DNA of 64,000 bases from Codonopsis lanceolata (GCA_013146195.2 CM028377.1:162750545-162814544); one strand, 5' to 3'. Numbered from the stretch's first letter, positions 53,528 to 63,310 are shown. Numbers and translations: made by a program. Notes: generated from the sequence alone by a model not told the origin.

Positions 53528-56500
53528 CTAAATCAAGGGCTTAAATTATGCATATGAGATTATCCAAAGGTTCATAATAGTTAACAAATGTTATATAATA
53601 TATATTAGACACCAAAGGGGTGGGAGAAATGGCAAGGGCACTCAGGCAAAGAGCTTGAGGTCCTTGGTTCCAATCCCTATACCAACAAGGGGTCACACTT
53701 GCCTATCAAATTGCCCATCAAAAGTCGATACCATAAACCATGAACTAAACCGAACGGAGCGGTTTTCAAATTCCTGAAACCGAAACCGAACCATCTTCGA
53801 CCAAAACTGCATGGTTTGGTTTGATTCGGTTCGGTTCCGTGGTTCGGTTGTTCCGATGTACACCCCTAGTAAGCATCTTGGTTAAATGAAAATATTTGTT
53901 ACTCCTTCCGTTCCGAGCAAAGAGTCCCCGTTTGAAAGTCAAACTTTTTAAGAAAATGATACTTTTAGTAGTCCATTAGTAATAAATGATATTTTTATGT
54001 CTTAATTTTTGAAAATGGACTCTTTAAGTGAAACATCCCAAAATGGAATAGTGGACTCTTTGTCCGGAACGGAGGGAGTATATGTTAAAGAGAGATATAT
54101 AGCAAGAATAAGAGGGAAAAAAGGTAATAAGTGGAAAATATTTGACCTCTTTTTCCTAAATGTTCGATCTTCTTTCTTAATATAGTTGCTGAGAACCGGA
54201 TATTTGTATGTTTTTCAAACTAAATCAATTTAGGAAGCATAACAAACTGGGACAACACAAAAGAAAATCAACAAGGATTTTGTTTTTAAAATACAACCGT
54301 CATACAAGTAAGCCCAAGAGAGATGGCAAAAATCAATAAGGAATCCCAAACTGGGAAAAGAAAAGAAAATACGAAAGTCTAGTAAGGGAATTGAACATTC
54401 ACCCAAAACTTGAACAAATGTCACTATGCCAACTGAGCGAAGAACTTCGGTTCAAAATGGCGTGCATTACATGCTTAGTCTATACCCAGGTATTGCAAAT
54501 TACATGGTAAAATTTTCCTCAAAGTTGAGACGGCGCAGCTGCACGACCTAGGGATAGCTTGCTCCCCCTGAGCTTGATAGTGTAAGTACCCAATTATGCA
54601 TGCATTAATCTATGCACCAAATTATATTTATTCATTTTTAATGAATCGTAGTGTTTGTAAAAGAACATTTACTATGTAAATGACTACTCTGGTTGTGGTA
54701 TTAAGGCTGCATATGCAAGACCCCTCCGTCCCTGAAGTGGCAAGAATCATTGTTTTGAAGCATGTGTTTGTTGATATTCAGATCTAGTTATTTCTAAATT
54801 GAGGTTAAGGCTGCTTACACCACCATACCCTCCGACCCTGAAGTGGTGAGAACCGTTGCATTGGAAGTACTTGTTGATATTCAGATCTCGTTATGTCCAA
54901 ATTGTGGATTTTGGTGGTTGGTGAAGTAATATTGCTTGAATTGCATATATTATAGGTATAAATCTTATAAATTAAGTTGGCTGTTTTGTGATTAAGGTTT
55001 GATAGTTTCGTATGAGCCAGCAGAAAGAGGTTTTTGACTTTTGAGTGGAGTTCCAAAGAGCCCTATTGCAACTATACTAGATCAGTATCTTTACAGGCTG
55101 GAAGGATGCTTTAGTGGTGCTGACAGGGATCAGAGGTATGAGAGGAACCTAAGCCTACAAATGGGGTTCCATTATAGTTGGTCAACTAATGAAGATTATG
55201 CTTTTTTGGTATGGACTGGATGATGCCAAGTTCAGTTAGAGGCGCTTTGCTGCTTGATCTTGAGTTAGAGCCTGCAGAAGCATTATAAAGTGTTGGCTTA
55301 ATGCCATGTAAAGTGTATGGGGGTAAAGCAACAGGAGGAACTACCAATGTCTAGGTGGTGGCGAAAGCGTAAGGAAAAGTTTAAGAACTAGACATAGAGC
55401 AAGAAAGAAATAGAGAAAAGAAGAAGACCACAGACAAATAATTTAAAGTTAGATATCAGCTCAATTATCAACCCTGTAATTAACTTTGAGGCATTTACAG
55501 GTTATATATTGCCTAAAACTACTCTCCTGGTAATACTAGGACTGGGGCTAGAATTAAAACTAATTCTATGGAGATTAGGTTCTGATATAACAAATATCCA
55601 TAATAATAAAACAACTAAATGAAAGTTGCTAGTAATCCTAGACTACCAAGGACACTGCAGTAAACTGAAAGGCTTGTTTGGTGGCACATGACCCTTGGCT
55701 TTGGCTTGGGTCGCTATTGTGTCATGCATCAATGGGTTGAATCTTTGATGTTTACTTGTTTATTCTTTTACCTTTTTTTGGGGGGGGGGATTTCCTGGAT
55801 TTCCCTGGTATTTCGTTTGCTTTTAGGGGAATATTTTGCTGGGAGTTTGATGATATGTGGTTTTGAGTTACTTGTCGTACATGAGAGTGTGTCAGTTGGT
55901 GGTTCTTGTATCCTTTTGTAAACCCCTAGTCTACATGGGTCGAGCCCCTTGGTTTGTTTTAGTACAACTTTTGCCTATATAAGAAAAGGAAGAAAGAGGT
56001 GTGACATATCTCATTCCTTGTGTTCTGTATTCTTGTACAAGCTCTCTGCTGCTACCTTTGGCATTCACCAGTTAATTATCAATGTGCCAGTCTTTTCTTT
56101 AGTCTTAGGATGGTTGGTTGTCAATGCAAAATCTATGTTCTGAGTGGCTGATTCATTTTTAACCTGTTATCATGTGACATAAGAGCAGTATGGAGTCAGT
56201 CCACTGTGTTGGTTTGGATGCTTACTGAATCTTAACTGAATGGTCTATCTAAGGATTTGATCTGCGGATTCCTTTACTTATTTCAAAATGATTAGTGCCT
56301 TTCTTTGACACCATCTTGTTGCTAGGGGTGGGGAAGATCCTCCCAATCCGCAAAAAACCACCTAATCCAATCCAAATTTTGTGGATTTTGGCGGATTAAA
56401 TAATGCTTGGGTGGATAATGAATTTGACTACAGGAAATCCGCAACGTGTGCATAGGGTTGTGGGTTTACTAATTAAAAATCTGCTGAATCCGAACTCGAT

Positions 56501-59500
56501 CCACAATATTAATAATTATACATAGAATATTTTATTATCTACCCAATTGTTCTTTTTTTATTTTGGTTTTTGGTTTTAATTTTATATAATGAAATATTCA
56601 AAAAATCTTACTAAAAATGTTCCATGGATGGTTAAGCTCTTAGTGTTATTAAGTTAATCTCTTTTTTGTGTTTTCAAATATTGAAGGGATTTTCTTAGAT
56701 AATTTATAAGCTACTGAGTATTATAAACAATAATTTCTACAAATTTTGACTGGACAATGCTAAAGAAAAATTTAAAAGATTTAATTCAAATTGGTCCAAA
56801 AAGTATCAATAAAAAGTGAACCAACAACAGGAGCTTAGTCCGCAATCCAATCTGAACCAATATGCAAATATGTGGATTGGACTGGATTGGTTTTGTCCTA
56901 TTGTGGGTGGGTTGTGGATGATGAATCATTGATCCGCAATATGTGGATTGGGGGGCAAGGAACCCTCAAATCCGCCCACTCGATCCAATGTGCACCCCTA
57001 CTTGTAGCTATGGAATTAATTTCTGTATGTATTGATTTCTCTATGTGGATGGTCCCTTCTTATCAGATGGAAAGATTTTAGCAACAGCAGCAGCTCAACT
57101 TAAGATATTTACTTGTTCCGACCACAAAAAGCTACAGAAATTTTCTGGCCATCCAGTGAGTTCTTTTGCAGTTCCTGTATTTTCTTGAGACAAGTATATA
57201 TCTTTTTGGTTTCTTTGTTTGCTCTATATTAACATATCTATTAATTTAAATCACAGGGTGCCGTTCGCTGTTTGAGCTTCTCTGAAGATGGGAAATATGT
57301 GATTTCATCTGCTGTTGGTGAACGGTATGTTGCGGTTTGGAAAATTGATGGCACCAAAAAGAAAGCAGCCTGCTGTGTTCTTGCAATGGACCATCCTGCC
57401 GTCTTTCTGGATAGCAAGTGCATAGACGCTGAAGATGGAGATAATGCAGGTCTATCCGTACTGGCCATTTCAGAAACGGGTGTTTGCTATTTTTGGTGTG
57501 TTAAAGATATCGAGGAATTGCGCAGTTTGAAGGCGACAAAAGTCTTGTTATCTGTAGAGGACAGACTCTCTAAGACCCTCAAGGGTGGAATACCTACTAT
57601 ATTTGCGGCAAAATTACAAGGCATTGCTAAACCTGTTTCTGGACATGTATTTCTCGCATATGGTTTGCCGGTAAAGCCATCATTTGAGAAAATCTTACTC
57701 AAGCCTGGCACAGACATAAAGTTAACCAGTTCTTTGGATGGGATACTTTTACCAGTGAGTCAGTCCCGGAAATCCAAAAAAGGGTTAGATACACGGAATC
57801 AAAGTAAGGATCTTCTTTTGTAGTTGATTTCCTGATTATACTCTTTTGAAACTTCAATGCATGGAAACCTTTCAAAATGTTATGATAAGTCGACATGTAC
57901 AATCAAAAGTTGGCAAGTCTGTCCCTCATGAGAATATTATTATCTATGAATTGTCAAAACTTTGGGTGCTTAGAAGTCCAACCCCCTTTGCTATCAGATG
58001 ATTTTACGCCACATTGATGCGATTCAGATTGTGGTATTCCTATTTCATTGGCCATTCTGTTGGATTGTACTGATATCAATGTTATGCGGACTTGGAATTC
58101 TTCAAGTTGAGTGGTTTTGTTTTGAGGGATATATTCCTCTATATTGGAGGATCAAGGAAGTATCCTGTGAGAGTGAAAGAAAATGACAATCCTTTCGTAG
58201 GTGTCTGGAAATACCTATCAGTACGTGATTGGCTATTGGAAACATTTAAGAACTCCCATGCCCACTTTTTCCACATCGTCTTCTGTACATAGTATCTTGT
58301 CAATTGTCCTTATGGTAGAGATAGTCTATAACCAGACACCCTCCTGGAAGTTTTCGCCTTATAAACCTCGTGTTTTTTCAAAGTTGTACTTATCACACTC
58401 AAGTAGGCTAGGGACTAAAGCTGATTCACATAACATTATCAAAATTTGAGTATAAACTTGGTGAGAGTGTAGCCTAGAATTGAATCCTGGTTGTTGCTTA
58501 GAGCCGAAATGCCTAATTGCTTGCCCAGCCTATTTAAAGTCAGGCAGCCACCTTACTTAAAATGCACTTATCCAAATGCCATTACTGGCCATTGTACTTC
58601 TGCTGTGTTGGATGACTCCTAGGTAATTTACTTTTGTCAGTTGCCTAGTGTGTGAGAATGCGAAGATGTTTACTGTAATCTGACCCCTTAACTACCCGAT
58701 TTTTATATTTGAAAGTAGACGACTTGCTCCAATTTGGAAACCTATATCAATTTATAGATTCTCCCTTTGCATTATACAACTCTTTGGTTAGTATTATAAC
58801 TTGTCTGTGTTTCTTGTTATTTCATCATCTGTTCTTATTCTTCGTGTATAAGTAGTGTTCTCTATTTTTTGTTAGGTTATGCACTACTGGCGATGTCTTT
58901 TTTGCACTCTAAATCTTGTCTGGGTTACTAACAGACTCTGTAATACTAAACAGTTACCGCATTAGACCGCGCCAATGCAGAAGGTGCCCTGCTTCCGACC
59001 CTGAAGATTTTCAGTTTGGTTGACGGTGAAAGTGGAGCTAAGCCTGCAACTGGTGAAGGTATCCCCGGTAGTTTCAGAATATTGTTACTTAATTTAGTTT
59101 TTATGCATTGGATCATTGGATGGCTATGATTCGATGAAATTCAGCTACTTGTATGTATCACTTCGATGGTCATGTAGCTATATGACATTGTTTAACTTTA
59201 CTAGATGTCTTAAAATTGTGTCCCCTTACTCTAGTTGATCTGTCAAGACTTTTATGGATAATTCATGTCTTGCAAAATCAATGCAATTCAGAATTCTTAT
59301 TCTTTGCCGCCACGTGGGATTTGATGTTTGAATGCCAGTAGTTAATGGAAGTATATTGTTCAAATGTTACGTAAAGGTCAAGAAAGAAGAGATTGTATAG
59401 GAGACAGAGATAAAGTTGTACGGTAGATATCAATTGTTGAAGAATGAAATGAAATACGTTATTACTAGGAAGCAGTATCAGAATAATTTGGAAAAGCCAA

Positions 59501-60589
59501 CCACATGAGATTAAATGTCTCGTCTCCGTATTTTATCAGGAAAGGCTGAAGTGGGGTGAGAGTGCATATTATTTTTCCAATCGAAAAAATTAAAATAAGA
59601 AGGCATGCATGGTATTTTACACATTGATGCGCTGTGGCATTATTGAATCTCTCTTGGTATATTGGAGGCGTGCTAGAGGCGTCGGGTTTTGGGACGATGG
59701 GGAACAGACTATGGGTGGGCTGGGCTTAAGTGGCAATGACTGGCTAGAGGATAACATAATGATGACAATAATAAGAAAAAATGATTTCAAAATATAACAA
59801 TGACAGACATTCCTCAAGGAAACTTTGATAACTCTTCCGAAGTGATTGGGAGCATAGAATTTTGGCCTTGAAATTGAAATTGAAACTCACATAGTTCAAA
59901 TCTTTTAAGCTAATTTTTCTTGAGTAACAATTCTGAGGCATGGGTTCCATACTGCCAAAAGTAGCATTAGTTGAGTTGAATATATATCTTCTGTATTGTC
60001 TGTTGGGAGCAATTTGGAGTCACACTCTAGCGCTAGTCACAATTGTGAGGAAAATGTTGGTGGGGACTTCTGTATATATCTTCTTATTCAGTTTCATGAT
60101 TTTTGATTGTTTTTATATGTTTGCAGTTGCCCACATTTCTCTGTAAGAAAGATCATTGGAAAAAGAACCTTCTTTGTGAAGCTTTTTGCTTGGTTTTATT
60201 CATTTTCATGTTTGTTTTCACAGATGATATGGCAGTAGATGAAGTTACTATTTGCATGGAGGATAGGCTAAGATCTCAAGGGATTCTCAGCACTAATGAT
60301 AATCAAAATCTCAATTTGACGCTTGTTTCTAAAATGTTGAAGGGTATTGATCTTGAAGCTAATATACCACAGAAGAAGGTTTCCATCCTACTTTCTTTGT
60401 GTGAACTGGAAGATAGCAGCCCTTTAATTTATTTCAGTTTGTATTTGTTCCATGTGTTCTTTCCTTTCTTTTCTACTATTTATTTTCTGACAGCATTCCT
60501 ATGCATCAGATGAGAGCAGCTGTTTTATCTATGGGACCGAATGATGCATATATGTTGTTGCAAGTTTTGTTGACCTTGTGGCAGTCCAG
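40236..60589 (+). CDS. UTP5: WD40-repeat protein of the WDR43/Utp5 family (9 exons, 3' end off-window)
   Basis: Nine exons join in frame to about 499 residues, interrupted only by GT..AG introns. Residues 1-30 begin [21 protein letters not shown]-type repeats follow ([66 protein letters not shown]) to about residue 260. A linker and the start of a C-terminal Utp12-type helical region ([25 protein letters not shown]) come after. This order matches Utp5/WDR43, a t-UTP component of the small-subunit processome that acts in the nucleolus in rDNA transcription and early 18S processing. About 100 or more C-terminal residues should lie beyond 64000. Introns 1 and 4 are about 8 kb through transposon insertion. 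The family call is by recognition, not by search. Confidence 0.88.
40343..40568. mobile_element. Stowaway-like MITE in intron 1 (a)
   Basis: The termini CTCCCTCCGTTCTACC and, inward from the right, CTCCCTCCGTTCCAGG are flanked by TA. It begins 17 bases after the exon 1 donor. Confidence 0.9.
40685..40862. mobile_element. Stowaway-like MITE in intron 1 (b), diverged
   Basis: The ends CTACATTCCAATCAAAAAGT and, inward from the right, CTACTTCCGTTCCAAACAAA are flanked by TA. Confidence 0.7.
41005..41227. mobile_element. Stowaway-like MITE in intron 1 (c)
   Basis: The ends CCTCCGTCCCAAAATGAG and, inward from the right, CTCCCTCCATCCCAAAATAA are flanked by TA. Confidence 0.85.
41240..41735 (+). mobile_element. 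SINE-related repeats (two diverged copies)
   Basis: Two stretches, about 41255-41490 and 41575-41735, share AAGGTTGCTC, GACC/GGAGGTCATGAGT, CATGAGTTTGAACTATG and CCTATGGAAACAAC. This pattern, ending in GCAGCTGCCAGGGTTCATTAG, recalls the body and tail of tRNA-derived Au-like plant SINEs. The boundaries are uncertain. Confidence 0.55.
41756..42104 (+). mobile_element. 5'-truncated LINE tail, first part (second part 47969-47990)
   Basis: The encoded peptide ([19 protein letters not shown], then [14 protein letters not shown]) matches the extreme C-terminus of the LINE fragments at 43212-43526. The 3' UTR is cut at 42104 by the Mutator-like element and resumes at 47969, ending in poly-A at 47990. 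A perfect duplication, AAGAGTCTTG, lies at 41746-41755 and 47991-48000. Confidence 0.87.
42105..42164 (+). repeat. Left terminal inverted repeat of the MULE
   Basis: It begins GGCTTAAATAGCAATTTGGT and matches the reverse complement of 47900-47959 at 56 of 60 positions. Confidence 0.93.
42430..43125 (+). pseudogene. Possible captured gene 5' end within the MULE
   Basis: A leader-like block with CT and CA repeats (42650-42720) and CT-rich sequence to 42860 is followed by the ATG frame 42867-43100. Its 77 residues begin [21 protein letters not shown] hydrophobic stretch (about residues 19-43) and a histidine run (THHHHHNKK) follow, like the N-terminus of a membrane-anchored protein. I do not recognise the parent gene. 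The frame ends 25 bases after the histidine run's downstream segment, shortly before the LINE poly-T. It could equally be chance sequence. Confidence 0.4.
43140..44690 (-). pseudogene. LINE ORF2 C-terminal part (broken)
   Basis: Minus-strand segments, in order of sense, are 44381-44650 ([19 protein letters not shown], then [19 protein letters not shown]), 44002-44388 ([28 protein letters not shown]) and 43212-43526 ([24 protein letters not shown]). These follow the RT core in plant L1-type ORF2 proteins, up to the zinc-finger-like C-terminus. Several frameshifts separate them. It is not functional. Confidence 0.85.
44903..46890 (+). pseudogene. LINE ORF1-like protein (broken)
   Basis: Sense fragments at 44903-45358, 45271-45681, 45609-45872 and 46446-46886 shift between frames. 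The N-terminal stretch [19 protein letters not shown] and [14 protein letters not shown] is homologous to the LINE ORF1 at 63390-63955. A 41-base direct duplication near 44967-45050 gives KVGRKDI..ELKK twice. ORF1 proteins of plant LINEs bind RNA. This one is followed about 200 bases later by the endonuclease start, as expected of ORF1 and ORF2. Confidence 0.75.
47067..47625 (+). pseudogene. LINE ORF2 N-terminal remnant: endonuclease start fused to RT core
   Basis: [15 protein letters not shown] at 47077 is the canonical start of the APE-type endonuclease. It breaks down within 60 codons. From about 47255 the RT region follows ([19 protein letters not shown]), then frameshifts and [11 protein letters not shown]. 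Most of the endonuclease and the N-terminal RT, some 1.5 kb, has been deleted. The element cannot retrotranspose. Confidence 0.82.
47626..47899 (+). other. MULE sequence between the LINE and the right TIR
   Basis: A frame continues from the LINE through [20 protein letters not shown] to a stop at 47763. The opposite strand is open over part of it ([14 protein letters not shown]). It may be another captured fragment; I do not recognise it. Confidence 0.3.
47900..47959 (-). repeat. Right terminal inverted repeat of the MULE
   Basis: It ends ATTGCGATTTAAGCC, the partner of 42105-42164, followed by the TTATTTATA duplication. Confidence 0.93.
48135..48278 (+). CDS. UTP5: Exon 2 of the Utp5-like gene
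   Basis: It starts after TTCTTCAG and ends before GTTCAC, 48 codons in phase 0. It begins [13 protein letters not shown], completing the WD repeat begun in exon 1, and ends MKWLSLEKK. It lies 7.8 kb from exon 1. Confidence 0.9.
48360..48493 (+). CDS. UTP5: Exon 3 of the Utp5-like gene
   Basis: It encodes [19 protein letters not shown] and onward, ending HPG before GTGAGT. Two in-frame acceptors are possible, after CTACTTAG (48359) or after GTGTTCAG (48377). They differ by six codons (MINGVQ) and leave the frame unchanged. Confidence 0.88.
48888..49042 (+). CDS. UTP5: Exon 4 of the Utp5-like gene
   Basis: It runs from TATGCAG to a GTATGT donor and encodes [20 protein letters not shown] and the end of a WD repeat ([15 protein letters not shown]). 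It stops one base into a codon that exon 5 completes. Confidence 0.9.
49670..53065 (+). pseudogene. LINE ORF2: endonuclease, RT and zinc-knuckle region (broken)
   Basis: The endonuclease part (49670-50155) includes [11 protein letters not shown] and, after a frameshift, SAFTWFRGG and [10 protein letters not shown]. The RT part (50166-51602) includes [20 protein letters not shown] and [19 protein letters not shown]. The catalytic FADD box is missing: the frame goes from [14 protein letters not shown] to an unrelated tail, so a deletion or shift removed it. The distal part (51640-53065) has [10 protein letters not shown] and a C-x2-C..H..C zinc-finger-like end ([18 protein letters not shown]). 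A 22-base direct repeat lies near 52675-52720. It is dead. Confidence 0.88.
52473..52645 (-). mobile_element. tRNA-derived SINE nested in the LINE
   Basis: On the minus strand, GCAGCGTAGTGGTAAGACG fits a pol III A box and GCGGGTTCAAGTCACC a B box. The element ends in A-rich sequence (poly-T on the plus strand at 52473-52482). A duplication GAGGTAGG lies at 52465-52472 and 52646-52653. Removing it restores the LINE frame ([11 protein letters not shown]). Confidence 0.85.
53610..53725 (+). mobile_element. SINE-like fragment
   Basis: AAATGGCAAGGGCACTCAGG resembles an A box region and TTGGTTCCAATCCC a B box, about 40 bases apart. The boundaries and tail were not resolved. Confidence 0.5.
53902..54078. 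mobile_element. Stowaway-like MITE in intron 4
   Basis: The ends CTCCTTCCGTTCCGAGC and, inward from the right, CTCCCTCCGTTCCGGAC are flanked by TA. It is the same family as 40343-40568 (shared AAAGAGTCCCC). Confidence 0.9.
54370..54460 (-). mobile_element. Possible SINE fragment (minus strand)
   Basis: The minus strand reads GCTCAGTTGGCATAGTGAC (A-box-like) and, about 35 bases later, GAATGTTCAATTCCC (B-box-like). It is not a tRNA gene, since no cloverleaf or acceptor stem is evident. Confidence 0.4.
54695..54905. repeat. Two diverged ~100-bp direct repeats
   Basis: Both copies carry TTAAGGCTGC, CCTCCG..CCCTGAAGTGG and TTGTTGATATTCAGATCT. The first half resembles the tail region of Au-type SINEs. 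Confidence 0.7.
54906..56322. other. Intron 4 filler without a recognisable feature
   Basis: There is no coding domain, inverted-repeat end or LTR that I can support. A G-tract lies at 55781-55790. Confidence 0.5.
56323..57000. mobile_element. hAT-type MITE (678 bp) in intron 4
   Basis: The ends are TAGGGGTGGGGA and, inward from the right, TAGGGGTGCACA. The flanks CTTGTTGC (56315-56322) and CTTGTAGC (57001-57008) match at 7 of 8 bases. AATCCGC and GCGGATT words are repeated inside. It ends only 66 bases before exon 5. Confidence 0.87.
57067..57155 (+). CDS. UTP5: Exon 5 of the Utp5-like gene
   Basis: It starts after TTATCAG and ends before GTGAGT. The translation [20 protein letters not shown], then [10 protein letters not shown], continues the WD repeat of exon 4 across the 8-kb intron 4, with phase preserved. 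Confidence 0.9.
57257..57803 (+). CDS. UTP5: Exon 6 of the Utp5-like gene (largest)
   Basis: It starts after TCACAG at [15 protein letters not shown] and holds the last clear WD repeat ([11 protein letters not shown]). It continues with a non-repeat section ([33 protein letters not shown]) to a GTAAGG donor, 547 bases, leaving one base of a codon. Confidence 0.93.
57804..58953 (+). other. Intron 6 of the Utp5-like gene
   Basis: 1150 bases from a GTAAGG donor to an AAACAG acceptor. No repeat or gene is recognised. Confidence 0.7.
58954..59058 (+). CDS. UTP5: Exon 7 of the Utp5-like gene
   Basis: It begins after AAACAG and ends at GAAG before GTATCC. It encodes [20 protein letters not shown], then a short acidic tail (ending ATGE). 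The phase agrees with exons 6 and 8. Confidence 0.85.
59059..60223 (+). other. Intron 7 of the Utp5-like gene
   Basis: 1165 bases from a GTATCC donor to a TTCACAG acceptor. No repeat or gene is recognised. Confidence 0.7.
60224..60378 (+). CDS. UTP5: Exon 8 of the Utp5-like gene
   Basis: It begins after TTCACAG and encodes [20 protein letters not shown], then a helix-rich segment with [19 protein letters not shown], ending before GTTTCC. It is the likely start of the Utp12-type domain. Confidence 0.87.
60510..60589 (+). CDS. UTP5: Exon 9 of the Utp5-like gene
   Basis: It uses the acceptor GCATCAG, since an earlier CAG at 60493 would put a stop in frame. It encodes [20 protein letters not shown], then LTLWQSR, ending before GTGTGT. 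The next exon is not visible in the remaining 3.4 kb. Confidence 0.85.
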
Positions 60590-61240
60590 GTGTGTCCTCT
60601 GACCCTTCACGGTTATTTTGATTTTGGTTTTTAGTTTGTTGGGTTAATGTCACCAATAGTCCCTGTACTTTTCGATTTTCTAGCGCTAGTCCCTGATTTG
60701 GATAAGTGAAAAGTTGGGTCCAAAGTAAGATTTCTATGCATACCAGTGGTCCCTCGGCTCCGTTAGATGCTGTTAGGATTTCAGCCGTCAACACACCATG
60801 TGCTTCTCACGTGAGTTTTTTTGAGGGCAAAAATGTAACTTCCCCTCCTAGGCTGTCTCCCCCTTGTCTCATGAACCCGAAAATGCCAAAATAAAAATAA
60901 AAATACTAATATAAAAATCTCTAGTGGACTCATCTTCAACCTCAATGTTTGTAACCCCTTCACCCACCTCCACCATCATTGTAACCCCTCTGCTCACCTC
61001 CACCACCACCATCAGAGTTACAACTTCTCATTTTCGTCTCCTTTCTTCTCCTCACCAACATCCAATCCCCTCTCCAACTCCACCTCCTTTCTACGATTTG
61101 TTTTTCTCTACTTTCCCTCGTCTTCTGATCCAAGTCCTGAACAGAAATTGGTAGGGAGAAATTAAGAAGAAATTACTTGGGAATTATTTTCAAACTTACT
61201 GGTCTTCAAGGGACAGATTTCTCGCCTTTGTGTCGAGCTT
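60590..61240 (+). other. Start of intron 9 with the edge of an unresolved repeat
   Basis: Sequence from about 60655 (GTCACCAATAGTCCCTGTAC and GCGCTAGTCCCTGA) resembles the edge of a transposon with long terminal repeats. The partner edge is not in the window. A CA- and CT-rich stretch at 60930-61130 gives a serine- and threonine-rich frame with no domain. Confidence 0.4.
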
Positions 61241-61589
61241 GATCTTTCCAAGCCGTTGGTGAGTCAAATTGAGGACTCTCTTGAAAGCAAAGCTCAATCA
61301 ACCATTACAAATAGAATTCAGGCTCCGTCTTACTATGGAGTTATTCGTATGAACTGAACTTTTGAATGATTTATGAAGGAACCTGGATAAGCTTCCATAA
61401 GAAAAGACGGTGGCACCTAAAACGAAATTAAATGAGTATATGGATATTGATTTCACCTTTTCTCTCTATTTTACATTCAGATTTAGGTTTCATTGTTCCT
61501 CCTCACTTTGTCCCTCTACTTTCTCTTTCTCTCTCTCGCTCTCTATTTTAGATTTGGATTTGGGTTTTGATTTCTGATCTCATTTTGCT

Positions 61590-62511
61590 TTTTAATCTGG
61601 GTTTGAAGCATCACAAAGAGAAATTTGAAGATACTTAAAGGCTGGATTTGTGGTAAATTTTACCGCAATGTCCCGACAATGTTGATGAACTTGATCGAAA
61701 TGATTCATGTACGATATAAAAACACCAATAGCTGGTGAATTCTTCCCACTGATTTGATTAACCATTCTGTTCTTGGAGAGAGAGATAGCATCAGATATAA
61801 AATGTGATTTAAGGTTATATAAGTAGTTAATAGAAAGAGAAGATAGTGATGTTGGGAGTGTTGCTATCAAATTGGGAATTAATGATTCGGCTAATAGCTT
61901 CGAAGGGAAGTGATGAGAACCCAAGATTTCCTAGAATTAAAATGAATGACTCCGCGACCCAACGTCCTCGAGATGACGCGAACCTTGGAATTGTAAATGA
62001 CGACACAATTGGGATGTATCTCCACCGATAAGCCGAATTCAATTACAAACAACGAATCCATGTTGTTTGCAATCCGAGCTTCCAATTCATGACACTCAAT
62101 GAAACACACAATTTTCTATCCAGAAAATCAACTCAATTTTTATTCATCAATCAACTCTCTAAAATAAAACAATGTTTAAGGGTGCCTTTATATAGGCTTA
62201 CAAAACACATCCTAAATGTTGTAGGAAAAGAAATCTAAATAAAAGGAAAACTACCCTAATAGTAAAAACCCAAAATAAAATCAATCAAAAGCACGTTGAA
62301 ATAGCAAGCCAGACGCGGTCGCATTCCGTCTTGATGCGAGCGCCTCCTTAACAGGGAGTGCGTCCAAATTGTGATCCACTTTACTGAATTGCCACTTTGA
62401 CCCCTTCAAGTTTCCAAACAACTCCCTAAGCTCCCAAACTTGTCTCCAAGCTCCCAAACTTATCAAATAGACCTCTGAGCTCTTGGAAACACATTTAAGG
62501 CGATTGTATCA
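61590..62511 (-). repeat. Probable Ty3/gypsy LTR remnant (minus strand)
   Basis: On the minus strand it starts TGATACAATCGCC at 62511, after a short post-protease segment. It has a plausible TATA box (CCTATATAAAGG, near 62190). The far end near 61.6 kb is not fixed. Confidence 0.45.
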
Positions 62512-63310
62512 TGCCTCTCTGATTTGTCCTCAAATCCGCACATGGAACCCGATGATCCGCCCATGAAGTGAGATTCATCCAATCAACCCATCGTGTTGAG
62601 AAGAAATAATCATTGATAAGCCACTTGACGAACCAAGATACATATTGATTTGGAACTTCAAAATCAAACGGGTCTTCATATGCATGAGATAACTCTTTTC
62701 GAACCACCTTCAACTTCCTCTCTTCTTCCTCACTCTCAATTCTTTCTCTTTCTATCCTCTCTATCTCACTCCTTTCTATTTCTATCCTGTCTTTCTCAAT
62801 CATTTCCTTTTCAATCTTTTCTCTTTCTATTCTTTGTTTTTCAATCTTCCACTCATGCTCTATCTGTTGTACTTCAACTAAATGTTTATAGGCCTCCTCG
62901 AGTGTCAAATGTACAAGAGTGATTTTTCTTTGATTGAACACAAAAAAGTATTTGTTGGTGAAGTCATCGTGTATCGTCCGCCTAATATATTGCCAAGGTC
63001 GCCCTAGCAATACATGATCCAATTACATTGGTACCACATCACACAACACTTCATCTTTGTACTTTTCGATACTAAATTCTACCAACACTTTTTTATCTAC
63101 TTCTATCTCATTGTTAGAAGTGAGCCCTTGCAATTTATAATGATGGGGATGTTGAATGATTGGTATCCCCAACTACTCAACCATTGTAGCGCTAGCAATT
63201 AGAACAACTACTCCCATCAATAATAAAGCAACATATCCTATCTTGCACACGACATCTAGAACGAAATATATTTTCTCTTTGGATCCCTTCTTCCATAATG
63301 ATCTCCATAA
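62495..63310 (-). pseudogene. Ty3/gypsy aspartic protease remnant (broken)
   Basis: Reading the minus strand from 63310: QRENIFRSRC, then FIIDGSSCSNC (the D-G/S-S active-site region, followed by a stop and frameshift), IQHPHHYKLQ, KYKDEVLCDVVPM, a stop, and HVLLGRPWQYIRR (I/L-L-G-R flap end). A coiled, charge-rich tail of E-I-E-R-type repeats (about 62690-62860) and 60 unrelated residues follow. RT and integrase are missing: the protease joins almost directly to the LTR remnant, so a large internal deletion occurred. It lies antisense in intron 9 of the Utp5-like gene. Confidence 0.8.

Larger units (their letters stand above)
49440..53868. mobile_element. hAT-like MITE remnant in intron 4, split by a LINE
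   Basis: The right end is GATGTACACCCCTA (inward: TAGGGGTGTACATC), with repeated AACCGAACC and GGTTCGGTT words on both sides of the LINE (49445-49550 and 53740-53850). A matching left terminus and 8-bp duplication were not found, so the left limit is approximate. Confidence 0.5.

Noticed and set aside
60493..60509. Earlier acceptor (CAG at 60493) for exon 9
   Set aside because: Using it places a stop codon in frame; the acceptor at 60509 keeps the frame open.
62650..62922. Plus-strand Ser/Phe/Leu-rich frame
   Set aside because: It is the complement of the charged coil in the gypsy remnant.
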